From: Spirosoma sp. KUDC1026
GTDB taxonomy: Bacteria > Bacteroidota > Bacteroidia > Cytophagales > Spirosomataceae
Assembly (NCBI RefSeq): GCF_013375035.1
Contig: NZ_CP056032.1
Span: forward strand, 1,162,001-1,226,000
Direction: 5' to 3'
DNA: 64,000 nucleotides
Shown: in pieces, positions 52,104 through 60,488 of the stretch
Numbering within the stretch: the stretch's first letter is position 1
How the letters are laid out: each line of letters starts with the position of its first letter
The notes under the pieces: generated by a model
Told to the model about the DNA's origin: nothing
Database searches by the model: none
Seen by the model: the letters and a program-made list of their open reading frames with translations, nothing else
Program-made: the position numbers and the translations under genes

Positions 52104-52205
52104 CCACAAAAAAGCCTATTTTGTATCGTTATTCAGAACAATTTCGCTTGTATTACAGCCAAGTAAATTGTTATTTTGCGGGCTAAATTGTACGTAAAAA
52201 GCGAA

Positions 52206-54323
52206 ATGTCTGTCATTAACAAGATCAGAGAACGTTCAGGGTTGGCCGTAGGCATTATCGCCGTCAGCTTGCTCCTGTTCATCGTGGGTGGTGATTTGCT
52301 CGGCGGCCGGAGTACGCTGTTCGGGGGAAACCAGCAGGAGGTTGGCGAAATTGCCGGCCAAACCATTGACTATCCAGAGTTTAATGCGAAAGTAGATCAG
52401 CTGCGGGCGCAGTTTGAACAGCAAGCTGGGCGGGCTCCCGCCGAGCAGGATCTGGCCCAGATCCGCGAACAGGCCTGGAATCAGTTCATCTTTGAAATTG
52501 CTTACCAGAAGCAGTTCGATAAACTCGGTCTGAAAGTATCGCCCGAAGAACTGGTGGATATGGTACAGGGGAACAACATCAGTCCTTCTGTTCGGCAGGC
52601 ATTTACGAACCCAGAAACGGGCGTATTTGACAAGTCAACCATTATCAACTACCTGAAAGGGCTGAAAAACCTGCCGCCACAGCAGCAGGCTGCCTGGGCC
52701 AGCTTTGAGCAGAACCTGAGCTCTGACCGTCTCCGCGAAAAATATGAAGGTCTGATGCGTCTGTCGGTTTTCGCTACAACGGCTGAAGCGCAGAAAGAGT
52801 ATCAGGCGCAGAATACAAAGGCCAACGTTAAATTCCTCTACGTTCCTTTTTACGCGGTCAACGATACGGCCATTAAAGTAACGGATTCGCAACTGAAGGA
52901 CTACCTGGACAAACATAAGGAAGATTACCCCGGCGCCAACAGCCGCAGTATTCAGTACGTTACGTTCTCGATTGCTCCATCGAAAGAAGACAGCGCTACG
53001 CTGTACAACGACATTAAATCACTGGCTCGTGGTCTGGGTGCTGCTAAAAACGACTCGACCTTTGCGCAGCAGAACAGTGATGTTCGCGTACCCCTTTACC
53101 TGACAGCCGGTGAGATGCCAGAGCAACTGCGGGCGGCTATCCCAACCTTCGCGCCGGGTGGTATTTACGGTCCCTTCCGGGAAGGCAATACGTATTTTAT
53201 CTACAAATACGGCGGTACGAAAAAAGATACCAGCTTCACCGCACGGGCCAGCCATATCCTAATCAGCACCCAGCGTGCGCAGGGGGATTCGGCGAAAGCC
53301 AGCGCGCGTCGCCGGGCCGAAGATCTGCTCCGTCAGATTCAGGGTGGTGCCAGCTTTGAAGCCTTGGCGCAGCAGTTCAGCGAAGATGGATCGCGGGCAC
53401 AGGGCGGTGACCTGGGGTACTTCAAAAACAACGGGCAGATGGTGAAACCATTCGAATCGGCCGTATTTGGTGCTACGTCGGCCGGTCTGATTCCCCGCGT
53501 CATTGAAACAGACTTTGGTTACCACATCATCAACGTAACCCAGCCTAAAACGAACACGCTATATCGGATTGCGGCTATCGGTAAAACGATTAACCCCAGC
53601 CAGACCACGCGTGATGAAGCGCTGCGGAAAGCAGACCAGTTTGCGTCGGAAGCTAATACCAAGGAAGAGTTCGATGCTAAAGTGAAAGAAGACAAATCAC
53701 TTGTGGTAGCAACGGCCGAACGGATTCCAGAAAATGCCAACCAGATCAATGCACTCAGCGATGCCCGTTCGATAGTTCGCTGGGCATTTGATAGTAAGAC
53801 TGACGTTGGCGACGTATCAGAGCCGTTCGAACTGGGTGACCAGTATGTTATTGCAGTGCTGACAAATGCAACCGATGAGGACGATGTGAAAGTTGACGAT
53901 TACCGGACTGAGCTGACTGCTAAAGTTCGTAACGAACTGAAAGGCGAGCAAATCATCAGCAAGCTGGGTAACGCCAGTGGTTCACTGGAGGCCATCGCGC
54001 AGAAATACGGCGCGGGGGCACTGGTTGAAACCGTTGACGATGTAAACCTGGCAACGGGCTTCCTGCGTAGTGCGGGTGTGGATCCAACGGCACTGGGTAA
54101 AGCATTTGGTCAGAAGGCCGGTAAGCGTTCGAAACCATTCGTTGGCGAGAGCGGTGTCCTGATTATGGAAACCACCAGCATTACACCAGCCCCAGCTGTT
54201 GCTGACTACTCGATCTATAAAACGCAGCTTCAGCAGAACGGTGCTTCACGTACCAGCTTCTATATCAATGAAGCCATTAAAGAAGATGCTAAAGTAGAAG
54301 ACCGCCGGGCGAAGTTCTATTAA
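52206..54323 (+). CDS. PpiD-like peptidyl-prolyl cis-trans isomerase
   Basis: I start at ATG 52206 (MSVINKIRERSGLAVGII), giving 705 residues; the frame continues back to 52176 without a better start. One N-terminal membrane segment (LAVGIIAVSLLLFIVGGDLL) is followed by a SurA_N-type helical region. A PpiC rotamase domain lies near the middle (FTARASHILISTQRA, then GASFEALAQQFSEDGS and GGDLGYFKNNGQMVKPFESA). A C-terminal region completes it. PpiD helps fold proteins leaving the Sec channel on the periplasmic side. The length and order fit Bacteroidota members. A strong terminator follows. Confidence 0.92.
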   Translation: MSVINKIRERSGLAVGIIAVSLLLFIVGGDLLGGRSTLFGGNQQEVGEIAGQTIDYPEFNAKVDQLRAQFEQQAGRAPAEQDLAQIREQAWNQFIFEIAYQKQFDKLGLKVSPEELVDMVQGNNISPSVRQAFTNPETGVFDKSTIINYLKGLKNLPPQQQAAWASFEQNLSSDRLREKYEGLMRLSVFATTAEAQKEYQAQNTKANVKFLYVPFYAVNDTAIKVTDSQLKDYLDKHKEDYPGANSRSIQYVTFSIAPSKEDSATLYNDIKSLARGLGAAKNDSTFAQQNSDVRVPLYLTAGEMPEQLRAAIPTFAPGGIYGPFREGNTYFIYKYGGTKKDTSFTARASHILISTQRAQGDSAKASARRRAEDLLRQIQGGASFEALAQQFSEDGSRAQGGDLGYFKNNGQMVKPFESAVFGATSAGLIPRVIETDFGYHIINVTQPKTNTLYRIAAIGKTINPSQTTRDEALRKADQFASEANTKEEFDAKVKEDKSLVVATAERIPENANQINALSDARSIVRWAFDSKTDVGDVSEPFELGDQYVIAVLTNATDEDDVKVDDYRTELTAKVRNELKGEQIISKLGNASGSLEAIAQKYGAGALVETVDDVNLATGFLRSAGVDPTALGKAFGQKAGKRSKPFVGESGVLIMETTSITPAPAVADYSIYKTQLQQNGASRTSFYINEAIKEDAKVEDRRAKFY

Positions 54324-54345
54324 GAGCGTGCCTGTATGACATAAG

Positions 54346-54380
54346 AAATCCCCGACTACGTTGCGCGTAGTCGGGGATTT
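54346..54380. terminator. Bidirectional terminator between ppiD-like and rdgB
   Basis: AAATCCCCGACTACG at 54346-54360 pairs perfectly with its complement at 54366-54380 around a 5-base loop. The genes on both sides are convergent. Confidence 0.93.
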
Positions 54381-54385
54381 TCGTT

Positions 54386-54964
54386 TTAACTGATCTGACT
54401 CTGTAAATAGATAATCATTTTCCCCAAGGCCTGTGCCCGGTGGCTGATGGCATTTTTCTCCTCGCTGCTCATCTGGGCGAACGTCTTATCGTATCCTCGT
54501 GGGCGAAAAATCGGATCGTAGCCGAAACCTCCCGTTCCCTGCGGTTCACCGATAATGTCGCCCTCGATAATGCCCTCAAACTGGTGTTCGACCCCGTGGA
54601 GGAGTAAGGTGAAAACCGTAATGAATCGGGCTTTACGGCTTGGTTTACCGGCCAGGTTCGTCAGCAGTTTCTGAATGTTCTGGCTGGCGTCGCGGCTGCC
54701 TGAATAGAAAGCGCTGTCAACGCCCGGTTCGCCATTGAGTGCGTCGACCTCTAGGCCCGAATCGTCGGCAAAGCAGGACTCGCCAAAATGGGTCCAGACG
54801 TATTCGGCCTTCTGCCGTGAGTTGCCGGGAATAGTGCCCGACGTTTCGGGCAGCTCATCCGTACAGCCAATGTCACGTAGTGTTTTCAGGGTAAAGGCAT
54901 CCCCCAGCCGGGCGGCTACTTCATCGAGTTTGTGTTGGTTATTGGTAGCAAAGCATAGTTCCAT
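54386..54964 (-). CDS. rdgB: XTP/dITP diphosphatase (RdgB/HAM1)
   Basis: The 192-residue enzyme removes non-canonical purine nucleotides such as dITP and XTP by cutting off pyrophosphate. The start (MELCFATNNQHKLDEVAARL) has the family's N-terminal Asn/Lys pattern. CFADDSGLEVDALNGEPGVD carries the metal site, and GTGGFGYDPIFRPRGYDKTF with FAQMSSEEKNAISHRAQAL is also standard. A GTG two codons earlier is an alternative, but the ATG at 54964 matches the family. The hairpin ending the FKBP gene lies directly upstream. Confidence 0.96.
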   Translation of the reverse strand: MELCFATNNQHKLDEVAARLGDAFTLKTLRDIGCTDELPETSGTIPGNSRQKAEYVWTHFGESCFADDSGLEVDALNGEPGVDSAFYSGSRDASQNIQKLLTNLAGKPSRKARFITVFTLLLHGVEHQFEGIIEGDIIGEPQGTGGFGYDPIFRPRGYDKTFAQMSSEEKNAISHRAQALGKMIIYLQSQIS

Positions 54965-54967
54965 AAG

Positions 54968-55013
54968 CACAAAAAAGCCGTTTTAGCGTATAAACTCCAA
55001 AACGGCTCTTGTG
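54968..55013 (-). terminator. Terminator after the FKBP gene
   Basis: CACAA and AGCCGTTTT on the left (54968-54984) pair with AAAACGGCT and TTGTG on the right (54999-55013), with small bulges. It lies between the FKBP stop and the rdgB start, reaching to within 4 bp of the rdgB ATG. Confidence 0.75.
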
Positions 55014-55043
55014 ACTGAGAAAATTTTCCGGAATCAGATCGGC

Positions 55044-55961
55044 TTAGCGGCCTGGTTGCGGCTGTGGCATGCCCATCTGGCCCGGCTGACCTTTTTGAAT
55101 GTCGACCAGTTCAATGTCAAACGTCAGCACCGAGTTTGGCGCAATGCCCTGATTGCCGCGGGGGCCGTACGCTAGCGTCGATGGAATAACCAGCGTTGCT
55201 TTTTCGCCCTTGTGCATTTTCATGACACCTTCGTCCCAGCCGGGGATAACCATGCCTACGCCAATCTGCAGCTGAGCAGGTTTGCCACCCATTTGAGGAT
55301 TGGTCAGGGAGCTGTCAAATACTTTACCGTCCAGCAGTTTACCGGTATAATGTACCAGTACCACATCCCCAGGTTTTGGTGTTGGGCCGCTGCCGGGCTG
55401 CGTCGTAACCATGAACAGACCCGATGGGCTTTTCTGGCCTTTGCCCGCCAGACCGTTTTTCGCCACGTAGTCATCAACAATTTTTGCATCAATCGCTTTT
55501 TGCTTCTCAAAATCAGCCGCCTGCGATTTTTTGTATTCGTCTTCGGTCTGAATGTTCATCACCTTAACGGCGATACCAATGTCAGAGCCTTTCTCAACGC
55601 CCGGAGGCAGTGGCTGCATTGCCCGGGTAAACAGAGAATCGGCACTCACGTAGAACGTAGCGCTGTCGCCTTTGCTCAGCATGGTCAGGCCTTCTTCGTA
55701 GGAGCCTTTGAACGGTGGAACCTGCAGCAGCATCTGAAAGGGAGCACCTTCTTTATGCGTGTCACGCAAAACGGAATCTTTGTTATTCAGCAGCGTCAGG
55801 TGCATCGTCAGAATGTCGCCGACTTTACCCTTGCGTTCGTTGTCGCTTTGTTCGTGAATCTGGTACTTCAGGCCATTTTCCGTTACCTGAACGCGGTTTT
55901 TGCCGCAGGCCGCTGCAATAGCGATGATCAGAACGGCTTGCCCGAGATGTTTGAAAGACAT
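55044..55961 (-). CDS. FKBP-type peptidyl-prolyl isomerase lipoprotein
   Basis: The 305-residue protein starts with a lipoprotein signal (FKHLGQAVLIIAIAAAC). Two FKBP-like regions follow. The first (about 45-145) is diverged and includes GDILTMHLTLLNNKDSVLRD. The second (about 195-290) is standard: PGDVVLVHYTGKLLDGKVFD, IPGWDEGVMKMHKGEKATLV and YGPRGNQGIAPNSVLTFDIE. It should speed proline isomerisation in the periplasm while attached to a membrane. A Gln/Pro/Gly-rich tail ends it. It follows nrnA on the same strand by 86 bp. Confidence 0.92.
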   Translation of the reverse strand: MSFKHLGQAVLIIAIAAACGKNRVQVTENGLKYQIHEQSDNERKGKVGDILTMHLTLLNNKDSVLRDTHKEGAPFQMLLQVPPFKGSYEEGLTMLSKGDSATFYVSADSLFTRAMQPLPPGVEKGSDIGIAVKVMNIQTEDEYKKSQAADFEKQKAIDAKIVDDYVAKNGLAGKGQKSPSGLFMVTTQPGSGPTPKPGDVVLVHYTGKLLDGKVFDSSLTNPQMGGKPAQLQIGVGMVIPGWDEGVMKMHKGEKATLVIPSTLAYGPRGNQGIAPNSVLTFDIELVDIQKGQPGQMGMPQPQPGR

Positions 55962-56047
55962 GAGAGATTAATGGTTAGATACTAATTTTAGAATGAAACG
56001 ATGGCCAACTCGTTATTTGGTATAAGCCGGTAAAAACAACAAACAGT

Positions 56048-57079
56048 TCAGAACGTAGCCAATAACTGCTGCTGGTATTGGGGTAGAATCGATAAAAGCT
56101 TCTGCTCTGTCTCCTGCAACGACAGGCTGGAGCGCCCACCAGCCGCGTTGCGATGGCCACCACCGTTAAAATGTGCACTGGATAAATCCCGAACGGAGAA
56201 GTTGCCAATTGAGCGGAATGAAATACGAATTTCGTCCAGACGATCAATCAGAATAGCGGCCATCACGACGCCGTCGACGGAAAGCGCGTAGTTCACCATG
56301 CCTTCTGTGTCACCAGTTTTGGAGCGGTATTGCTTCAACTCGGCGTCGGTCAGGGTAATGTAAGCAAACTTGTACTCAGGTAGTACTTTGAGTTTTTCGT
56401 TCAGAACGTAGCCCAGCAACCGGAATTTATCGAGCGATACGTTGTCAAAAATACGACGATGAATGCTGCTGACGTCAATCTTCAAATCGACCAGTTCTGC
56501 CGCCATGCGGTGCACATTACCGGTTGTGTTGGAATGGCGGAAAGAACCCGTATCAGTCATCAGGCCGGCATACAGGCATTCGGCAATGGGAACGTCAATC
56601 AGGTTTTTATCGCCCAGCTCAACAATCAGGCGAAAAACAAGCTCAGTTGTTGAGGCCGCCGTAGGATCCCAAAGAGCTGCGTCAGCAAAGGATTCCGGTT
56701 CGAGGTGATGATCGATAAGCACCTTACGGGCACGGGACTGACGAACCATAGGGCCGAGGTCTTTGATCCGATCGAGGGCCGAAAAATCGAGGCAAAAAAT
56801 AAGATCTGTTTCGGCCATCATCTGACTGACCGACGCCCGAATTTTCTCTTCGAACACAACCACCTCATCATTCCCCGACATCCAGTAAAGACTCTGAGGG
56901 TAGTCAGTGGGCGTAACAACCGTTACCCGATGACCTTTTTTACGTAGGTAACCCGCCAGTCCCAGGGATGATCCCATCGCATCAGCGTCTGGATTCTGGT
57001 GCGTGGTTATCAGGATCGTTTGTGCGGGACTACTCGGCGTTTGACCAATCAGCGCGCTAATCGCGTCAATGTCTTGCAT
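56048..57079 (-). CDS. nrnA: DHH-family oligoribonuclease/PAP phosphatase NrnA
   Basis: I start at ATG 57079 (MQDIDAISALIGQTPSS), giving 343 residues; the frame runs back to 57214 but that stretch is unlike the family. The N-terminal DHH domain has TTHQNPDADAMGSSLGL, FCLDFSALDRI and VLIDHHLEPESFADAALWDP. The C-terminal DHHA1 domain ends with FNGGGHRNAAGGRSSL. The enzyme breaks down short RNA fragments and 3'-phosphoadenosine-5'-phosphate. It is cytoplasmic and diverges from ndk. Confidence 0.93.
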   Translation of the reverse strand: MQDIDAISALIGQTPSSPAQTILITTHQNPDADAMGSSLGLAGYLRKKGHRVTVVTPTDYPQSLYWMSGNDEVVVFEEKIRASVSQMMAETDLIFCLDFSALDRIKDLGPMVRQSRARKVLIDHHLEPESFADAALWDPTAASTTELVFRLIVELGDKNLIDVPIAECLYAGLMTDTGSFRHSNTTGNVHRMAAELVDLKIDVSSIHRRIFDNVSLDKFRLLGYVLNEKLKVLPEYKFAYITLTDAELKQYRSKTGDTEGMVNYALSVDGVVMAAILIDRLDEIRISFRSIGNFSVRDLSSAHFNGGGHRNAAGGRSSLSLQETEQKLLSILPQYQQQLLATF

Positions 57080-57174
57080 ACTAATACGGCCGAAGCCAAA
57101 ATCGAAGATCAAAAGTACGAATAATTTGCATACTTGCGGGTCAGACCGCGGGCGTGGCTTTTCGGAGGAATGAG

Positions 57175-57182
57175 TATATTTG
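57175..57182 (+). promoter_or_regulatory. Candidate -7 box for ndk
   Basis: TATATTTG here matches the TAnnTTTG box exactly, 123 bp before the ndk start. No clear TTG-type -33 element lies at the right distance, so support is partial. Confidence 0.35.
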
Positions 57183-57305
57183 GCGCAGTCGGTGTATTTC
57201 GATGAAACAATCAAGTCGCACCCATTCTGTTAAGTGAGCCTCTGGCGCTCTGAGCTACTAACTAACCAAACAATCAAACTAAGACAGACAGCAAGCTAAC
57301 CCAAT

Positions 57306-57725
57306 ATGGCAACGAATCGAACATTTACGATGATCAAGCCCGATGCAGTAGAATCTGGCTACGTAGGAGCAATTATCAAACAAATTGAAGAAGCCGGTTT
57401 TCGGATTGTCGCGATCAAGAAAACACAGCTGACCACCGAACGGTCGGGACAGTTTTACGCCGTTCACCGGGAGCGGCCGTTTTACAATGACCTGCGTACC
57501 TACATGGCATCGGGTCCAATCATACCGATGATTCTGGAAAAAGAGAACGCAGTTGCTGACTTCCGCAAGCTGATCGGCGCTACCAACCCAGCACAGGCCG
57601 AAGAAGGAACGATCCGGAAGCTATACGCAAAATCTATGGAAGCCAACGCTATTCATGGCTCCGATTCCGATGAGAACGCCGAAATAGAAAGTAATTTCTT
57701 CTTCGCGACGACCGAACAGTACTAA
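57306..57725 (+). CDS. ndk: Nucleoside diphosphate kinase
   Basis: The 139-residue enzyme moves the terminal phosphate from ATP to other nucleoside diphosphates. It begins [20 protein letters not shown] and has [18 protein letters not shown] and the active site with the phosphorylated His: [20 protein letters not shown]. The length is standard. Its stop codon lies inside the left arm of a 22-bp palindrome that also holds the stop of nth. Confidence 0.97.
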   Translation: MATNRTFTMIKPDAVESGYVGAIIKQIEEAGFRIVAIKKTQLTTERSGQFYAVHRERPFYNDLRTYMASGPIIPMILEKENAVADFRKLIGATNPAQAEEGTIRKLYAKSMEANAIHGSDSDENAEIESNFFFATTEQY

Positions 57726-57774
57726 TACGTAATGAGCCTGGACAACTAACTAGTCCAGGCTCATTACGTATTAG
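57722..57774. terminator. Perfect 22-bp palindromic terminator shared by ndk and nth
   Basis: The arm at 57722-57743 is repeated exactly in reverse complement at 57753-57774, with a 9-base loop. The stop codon of ndk (57723-57725) and that of nth (57771-57773) lie in the two arms, so it terminates two convergent genes and spans both 3' ends. Confidence 0.93.
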
Positions 57775-58424
57775 GCTGTCTGAGCAACAAGCTTCTCGTA
57801 GTATTTACAGAAGCTCCTCAGGTCACACTCGTTACATTTTGGGCTGCGTGCCAGACAGATATAACGCCCGTGAAGAATCAACCAATGGTGCGCTTTCGGG
57901 ACATACACCTTGGGAATATGAGCCATCAGCGCTTTCTCAACGGCCAAGGGGGTGGTTGTTGTTAGCGGAGCTAGGCCCAGTCGATGCGAGACCCGGAATA
58001 CGTGCGTATCAACGGCCATAGTCGGCTGGTTATATACCACCGATAAAATCACGTTAGCCGTCTTACGACCCACACCCGGCATCAGTTGTAACTCCTCGAC
58101 CGTTGCCGGGACTTCTCCACTAAACTTTTCCAGTAGTATCTTCGCCATCCCGACCAGGTGTTTAGCCTTGTTATTCGGATACGACACACTACGAATGTAC
58201 GTGAACACTTCGTCGGCCGAGGCCGCAGCCAGTGATTCTGGCTCCGGAAACCGGGCGAACAGAGCCGGTGTAACCTGGTTAATCCGTTTGTCGGTACACT
58301 GGGCGGACAAGATAACCGCGACCAGCAGTTCATACGGATTGCTGAAGTTAAGTTCGGTTTGAGGTTCCGGGAAATGCTGGGTAAAGTATTCGATGAACAG
58401 CCGAAAGCGTTCTTTTTTCTGCAT
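57771..58424 (-). CDS. nth: Endonuclease III
   Basis: I start at ATG 58424 (MQKKERFRLFIEYF), giving 217 residues. The enzyme removes oxidised pyrimidines and nicks the strand. The helix-hairpin-helix LQLMPGVGRKTANVILSVVY and the catalytic Lys/Asp region (FRVSHRLGLAP with VDTHVFR before it) are present. The iron-sulfur cluster is bound by C-x6-C-x2-C-x5-C (CLARSPKCNECDLRSFC). It lies downstream of the sigma factor operon but is separated from it by a hairpin. Confidence 0.95.
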   Translation of the reverse strand: MQKKERFRLFIEYFTQHFPEPQTELNFSNPYELLVAVILSAQCTDKRINQVTPALFARFPEPESLAAASADEVFTYIRSVSYPNNKAKHLVGMAKILLEKFSGEVPATVEELQLMPGVGRKTANVILSVVYNQPTMAVDTHVFRVSHRLGLAPLTTTTPLAVEKALMAHIPKVYVPKAHHWLILHGRYICLARSPKCNECDLRSFCKYYEKLVAQTA

Positions 58425-58434
58425 AGCAAAACTG

Positions 58435-58460
58435 AAGCGCAGATCGGATGATCTGCGCTT
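58435..58460 (-). terminator. Hairpin after the sigma factor operon
   Basis: AAGCGCAGATC at 58435-58445 pairs perfectly with GATCTGCGCTT at 58450-58460 around a 4-base loop. It lies between the small ORF and nth on the minus strand, 11 bp before the nth start, so it could terminate the operon or affect nth. Confidence 0.7.
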
Positions 58461-58484
58461 ACATGACAAAACCCACCAAGTAGA

Positions 58485-58736
58485 CTACGATTGACGCAGC
58501 CGGATAGGTGGGTTAGCCGAATGGTATTTGGAGTAATTTAGAATTGACTGAACCGTATCCTGACGGGGCTGACGCTCAATCTTATCCAGCAGCGCTTTTG
58601 TTTCAAGCGTATCCAGGAAAAAAGTCATCAGGTCCGGCTCGGTCATCATTGCGTCTTCAATGAGCAGATTTTCCTCGGGAGAGGTCTCCTCATAGACGTA
58701 CCGGATTACATCATTTTGGGTAAATGTTTTTATCAT
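58485..58736 (-). CDS. Small partner of the ECF sigma factor, anti-sigma candidate
   Basis: The 83-residue protein has no membrane segment. It begins MIKTFTQNDVIRYVYEETSP and has an acidic central helix (ENLLIEDAMMTEPDLMTFFL) and a basic end. The gene overlaps the 3' end of the ECF sigma gene by 26 bp on the same strand, which points to translational coupling. Short ORFs in this position occur with many Bacteroidota ECF sigmas and may bind or inhibit them. There is no zinc-finger motif. The role is inferred from position only. Confidence 0.7.
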   Translation of the reverse strand: MIKTFTQNDVIRYVYEETSPEENLLIEDAMMTEPDLMTFFLDTLETKALLDKIERQPRQDTVQSILNYSKYHSANPPIRLRQS

Positions 58737-59310
58737 AACTTGGCGAACGTTTGCTCAGTTGTTTGCGCAGATTGATCAGCGCATAACGCATACGTCCCAA
58801 AGCTGTGTTGATACTAACACCGGTCGCATCGGCAATTTCCTGGAAACTCATTTCCTCGTAATGCCGCATAATAAGCACCTGCCGCTGTTGCTCCGGCAAC
58901 CGCTGGATTAACTCGCGCAAATGCTCGTGTGTTTCCTGGCGAATCTGCTGCGATTCAATTGAATCCTCGGCGAACTCAAGCGTATTAAACACACTGCTTC
59001 CGTCCTCAAACACTACATTGGGATAGCGTTTATCTTTTCGGAAATAGTCAATGGCCAAGTTGTGAGCAATTCGGATAATCCAGGGTAAGAATTTGCCTTC
59101 TTCGTTGTATCTACCCGACTTAATCGTGTCCACGGCCTTAATGAACGTGTCCTGCATTAAATCTTCTGCCACGTATTGATCTTTGACGATCAGGTAAATG
59201 GTTGTGTAAATCTTCGATTTGTGCCGCTGCACTAGTTTAGCAAAGGCTTTTTCATTACCACGGATATACAGGGAAATCAACTCACTGTCGTTTACCTGGG
59301 CTTTTTCCAT
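58711..59310 (-). CDS. ECF-type RNA polymerase sigma-70 factor
   Basis: The 199-residue protein has the two sigma regions. Region 2 includes LISLYIRGNEKAFAKLVQRH, YVAEDLMQDTFIKAVDTIKS and FLPWIIRIAHNLAIDYFRKD. Region 4 includes LPEQQRQVLIMRHYEEMSFQ and EIADATGVSINTALGRMRYA. It directs RNA polymerase to special promoters. The next gene overlaps its 3' end by 26 bp and may be its anti-sigma. A 470-bp AT-rich region lies before its start. Confidence 0.93.
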   Translation of the reverse strand: MEKAQVNDSELISLYIRGNEKAFAKLVQRHKSKIYTTIYLIVKDQYVAEDLMQDTFIKAVDTIKSGRYNEEGKFLPWIIRIAHNLAIDYFRKDKRYPNVVFEDGSSVFNTLEFAEDSIESQQIRQETHEHLRELIQRLPEQQRQVLIMRHYEEMSFQEIADATGVSINTALGRMRYALINLRKQLSKRSPSYDKNIYPK

Positions 59311-59782
59311 TTTCAGTAAGACAATTAGGTAACGTAGAGCAGTGTTTCGATAGTGTATAGTTTAAAGTGTTTTTATTACCGGCCCGTATTGCGAATCATA
59401 AAATAAAAAGATTATTCGCTAAAATGCAACAGGTTAGCGTAAATAATTTACTATTTATAGATCTATGCTACAAAAACTAAGCCTAAATAAAATATAAACA
59501 ATAATAAGACGAATTCTACAATAAAAAAAGCTTATTAATAGAAAAAATAGGATTGAGTAAAGAAATATATAGTATAGATACAGCCCTACCACATAAGGTT
59601 TAAATGCGACCCTAGCATTAGTATAATCCAATTACTAATGTTAAGACAATAATATGCAGGAAATGGGATTCATGCTGGTATGCCTGTACCTAGCCACCTG
59701 CTTTTTTTAACGAGCGGGACAATTCTTATCGAATGATGCAGGCTGGTTACTTAATAAGTACGTAGTAAAGACAAATCTGGTT
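59311..59782. other. AT-rich intergenic region upstream of the ECF sigma gene
   Basis: These 472 bases separate the sigma gene start from the stop of the lipoprotein gene on the same strand. The part around 59395-59660 is strongly AT-rich compared with the rest of the window, with A and T tracts. No open frame with coding character, strong hairpin or exact promoter box toward the sigma gene is seen. The AT-rich run might hold a promoter or bind nucleoid proteins. Confidence 0.5.
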
Positions 59783-60349
59783 TTATAAGGTGCCCTCAAC
59801 GAAGAAGGTACTCTTATCAAAAAAGGGTAGTTGCTGAAAACCGGTCAGACGGTAGTGGTGAATTGACCAGGAGGTACCGGTTGTGGGCGTGCCTTCCAGC
59901 AGGATACGCCGTTCCGATGTATAGAGCGGGTTACTGGTAGCCAGTACGGCTTCGATCCGCCGGGGTTGCTGAGTCTGGGTGTCCAGGCGAACCAGCAGCG
60001 AACGAACGGTTAAACGCTCCTCGGTTGGTTTGAGGGTGTATTGGTACGTAGCCGAGTCCGGACGGGTAATCTGGTAGCTATTTCGTAACGCAGGTTTGTT
60101 GATGTCGGCCTGCATGAACAGTTCCAGCTCGCGTGTCCAGTTGATGTTACTGGTCTGATGCTGACTTTTGTTGCTATTAATCTGTACAGCCTTGCTAACC
60201 AGCGGTTTTGCGGCCGTCAGGGCTTTTACCTGATTCTGAACAAAGCCAGCGACGTCGTAATAAACGTTTGGCTGGTTTTGCTGAACGGGGTTGTCACAGC
60301 CAGCGAGTACGGGTAAAAATAAGAAGCAGAAACGATACAGAAAACGCAT
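59783..60349 (-). CDS. Predicted lipoprotein, unknown function
   Basis: I start at ATG 60349 (MRFLYRFCFLFLPVLAGC), giving 188 residues; the frame extends to 60511, but that part overlaps the start of lpdA on the other strand. The signal ends in a lipobox (VLAGC, then DNPVQQ). The mature part is beta-rich, with NYTRE-like and TLKPTEERLTVRSLLVRLDT-type stretches, and resembles small periplasmic binding or assembly proteins. I recognise no family. It diverges from lpdA. Confidence 0.7.
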   Translation of the reverse strand: MRFLYRFCFLFLPVLAGCDNPVQQNQPNVYYDVAGFVQNQVKALTAAKPLVSKAVQINSNKSQHQTSNINWTRELELFMQADINKPALRNSYQITRPDSATYQYTLKPTEERLTVRSLLVRLDTQTQQPRRIEAVLATSNPLYTSERRILLEGTPTTGTSWSIHHYRLTGFQQLPFFDKSTFFVEGTL

Positions 60350-60488
60350 AACAATGAACCACAAAATAGACCCAGACGGATGGGCTTGTGAGTTCAGCAA
60401 CACGATTTTTCGGAAATCGGTTTGGGTAATCAAATTCTGAACCAAATTTGCAGCCACATTGCTTCTATTATAGCTACTAATTATCCTT

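Noticed and set aside
56048-57214. Longer nrnA start at 57214
   Set aside because: The extra 45 residues are basic, Cys-containing and unlike the family; ATG 57079 fits the standard N-terminus.
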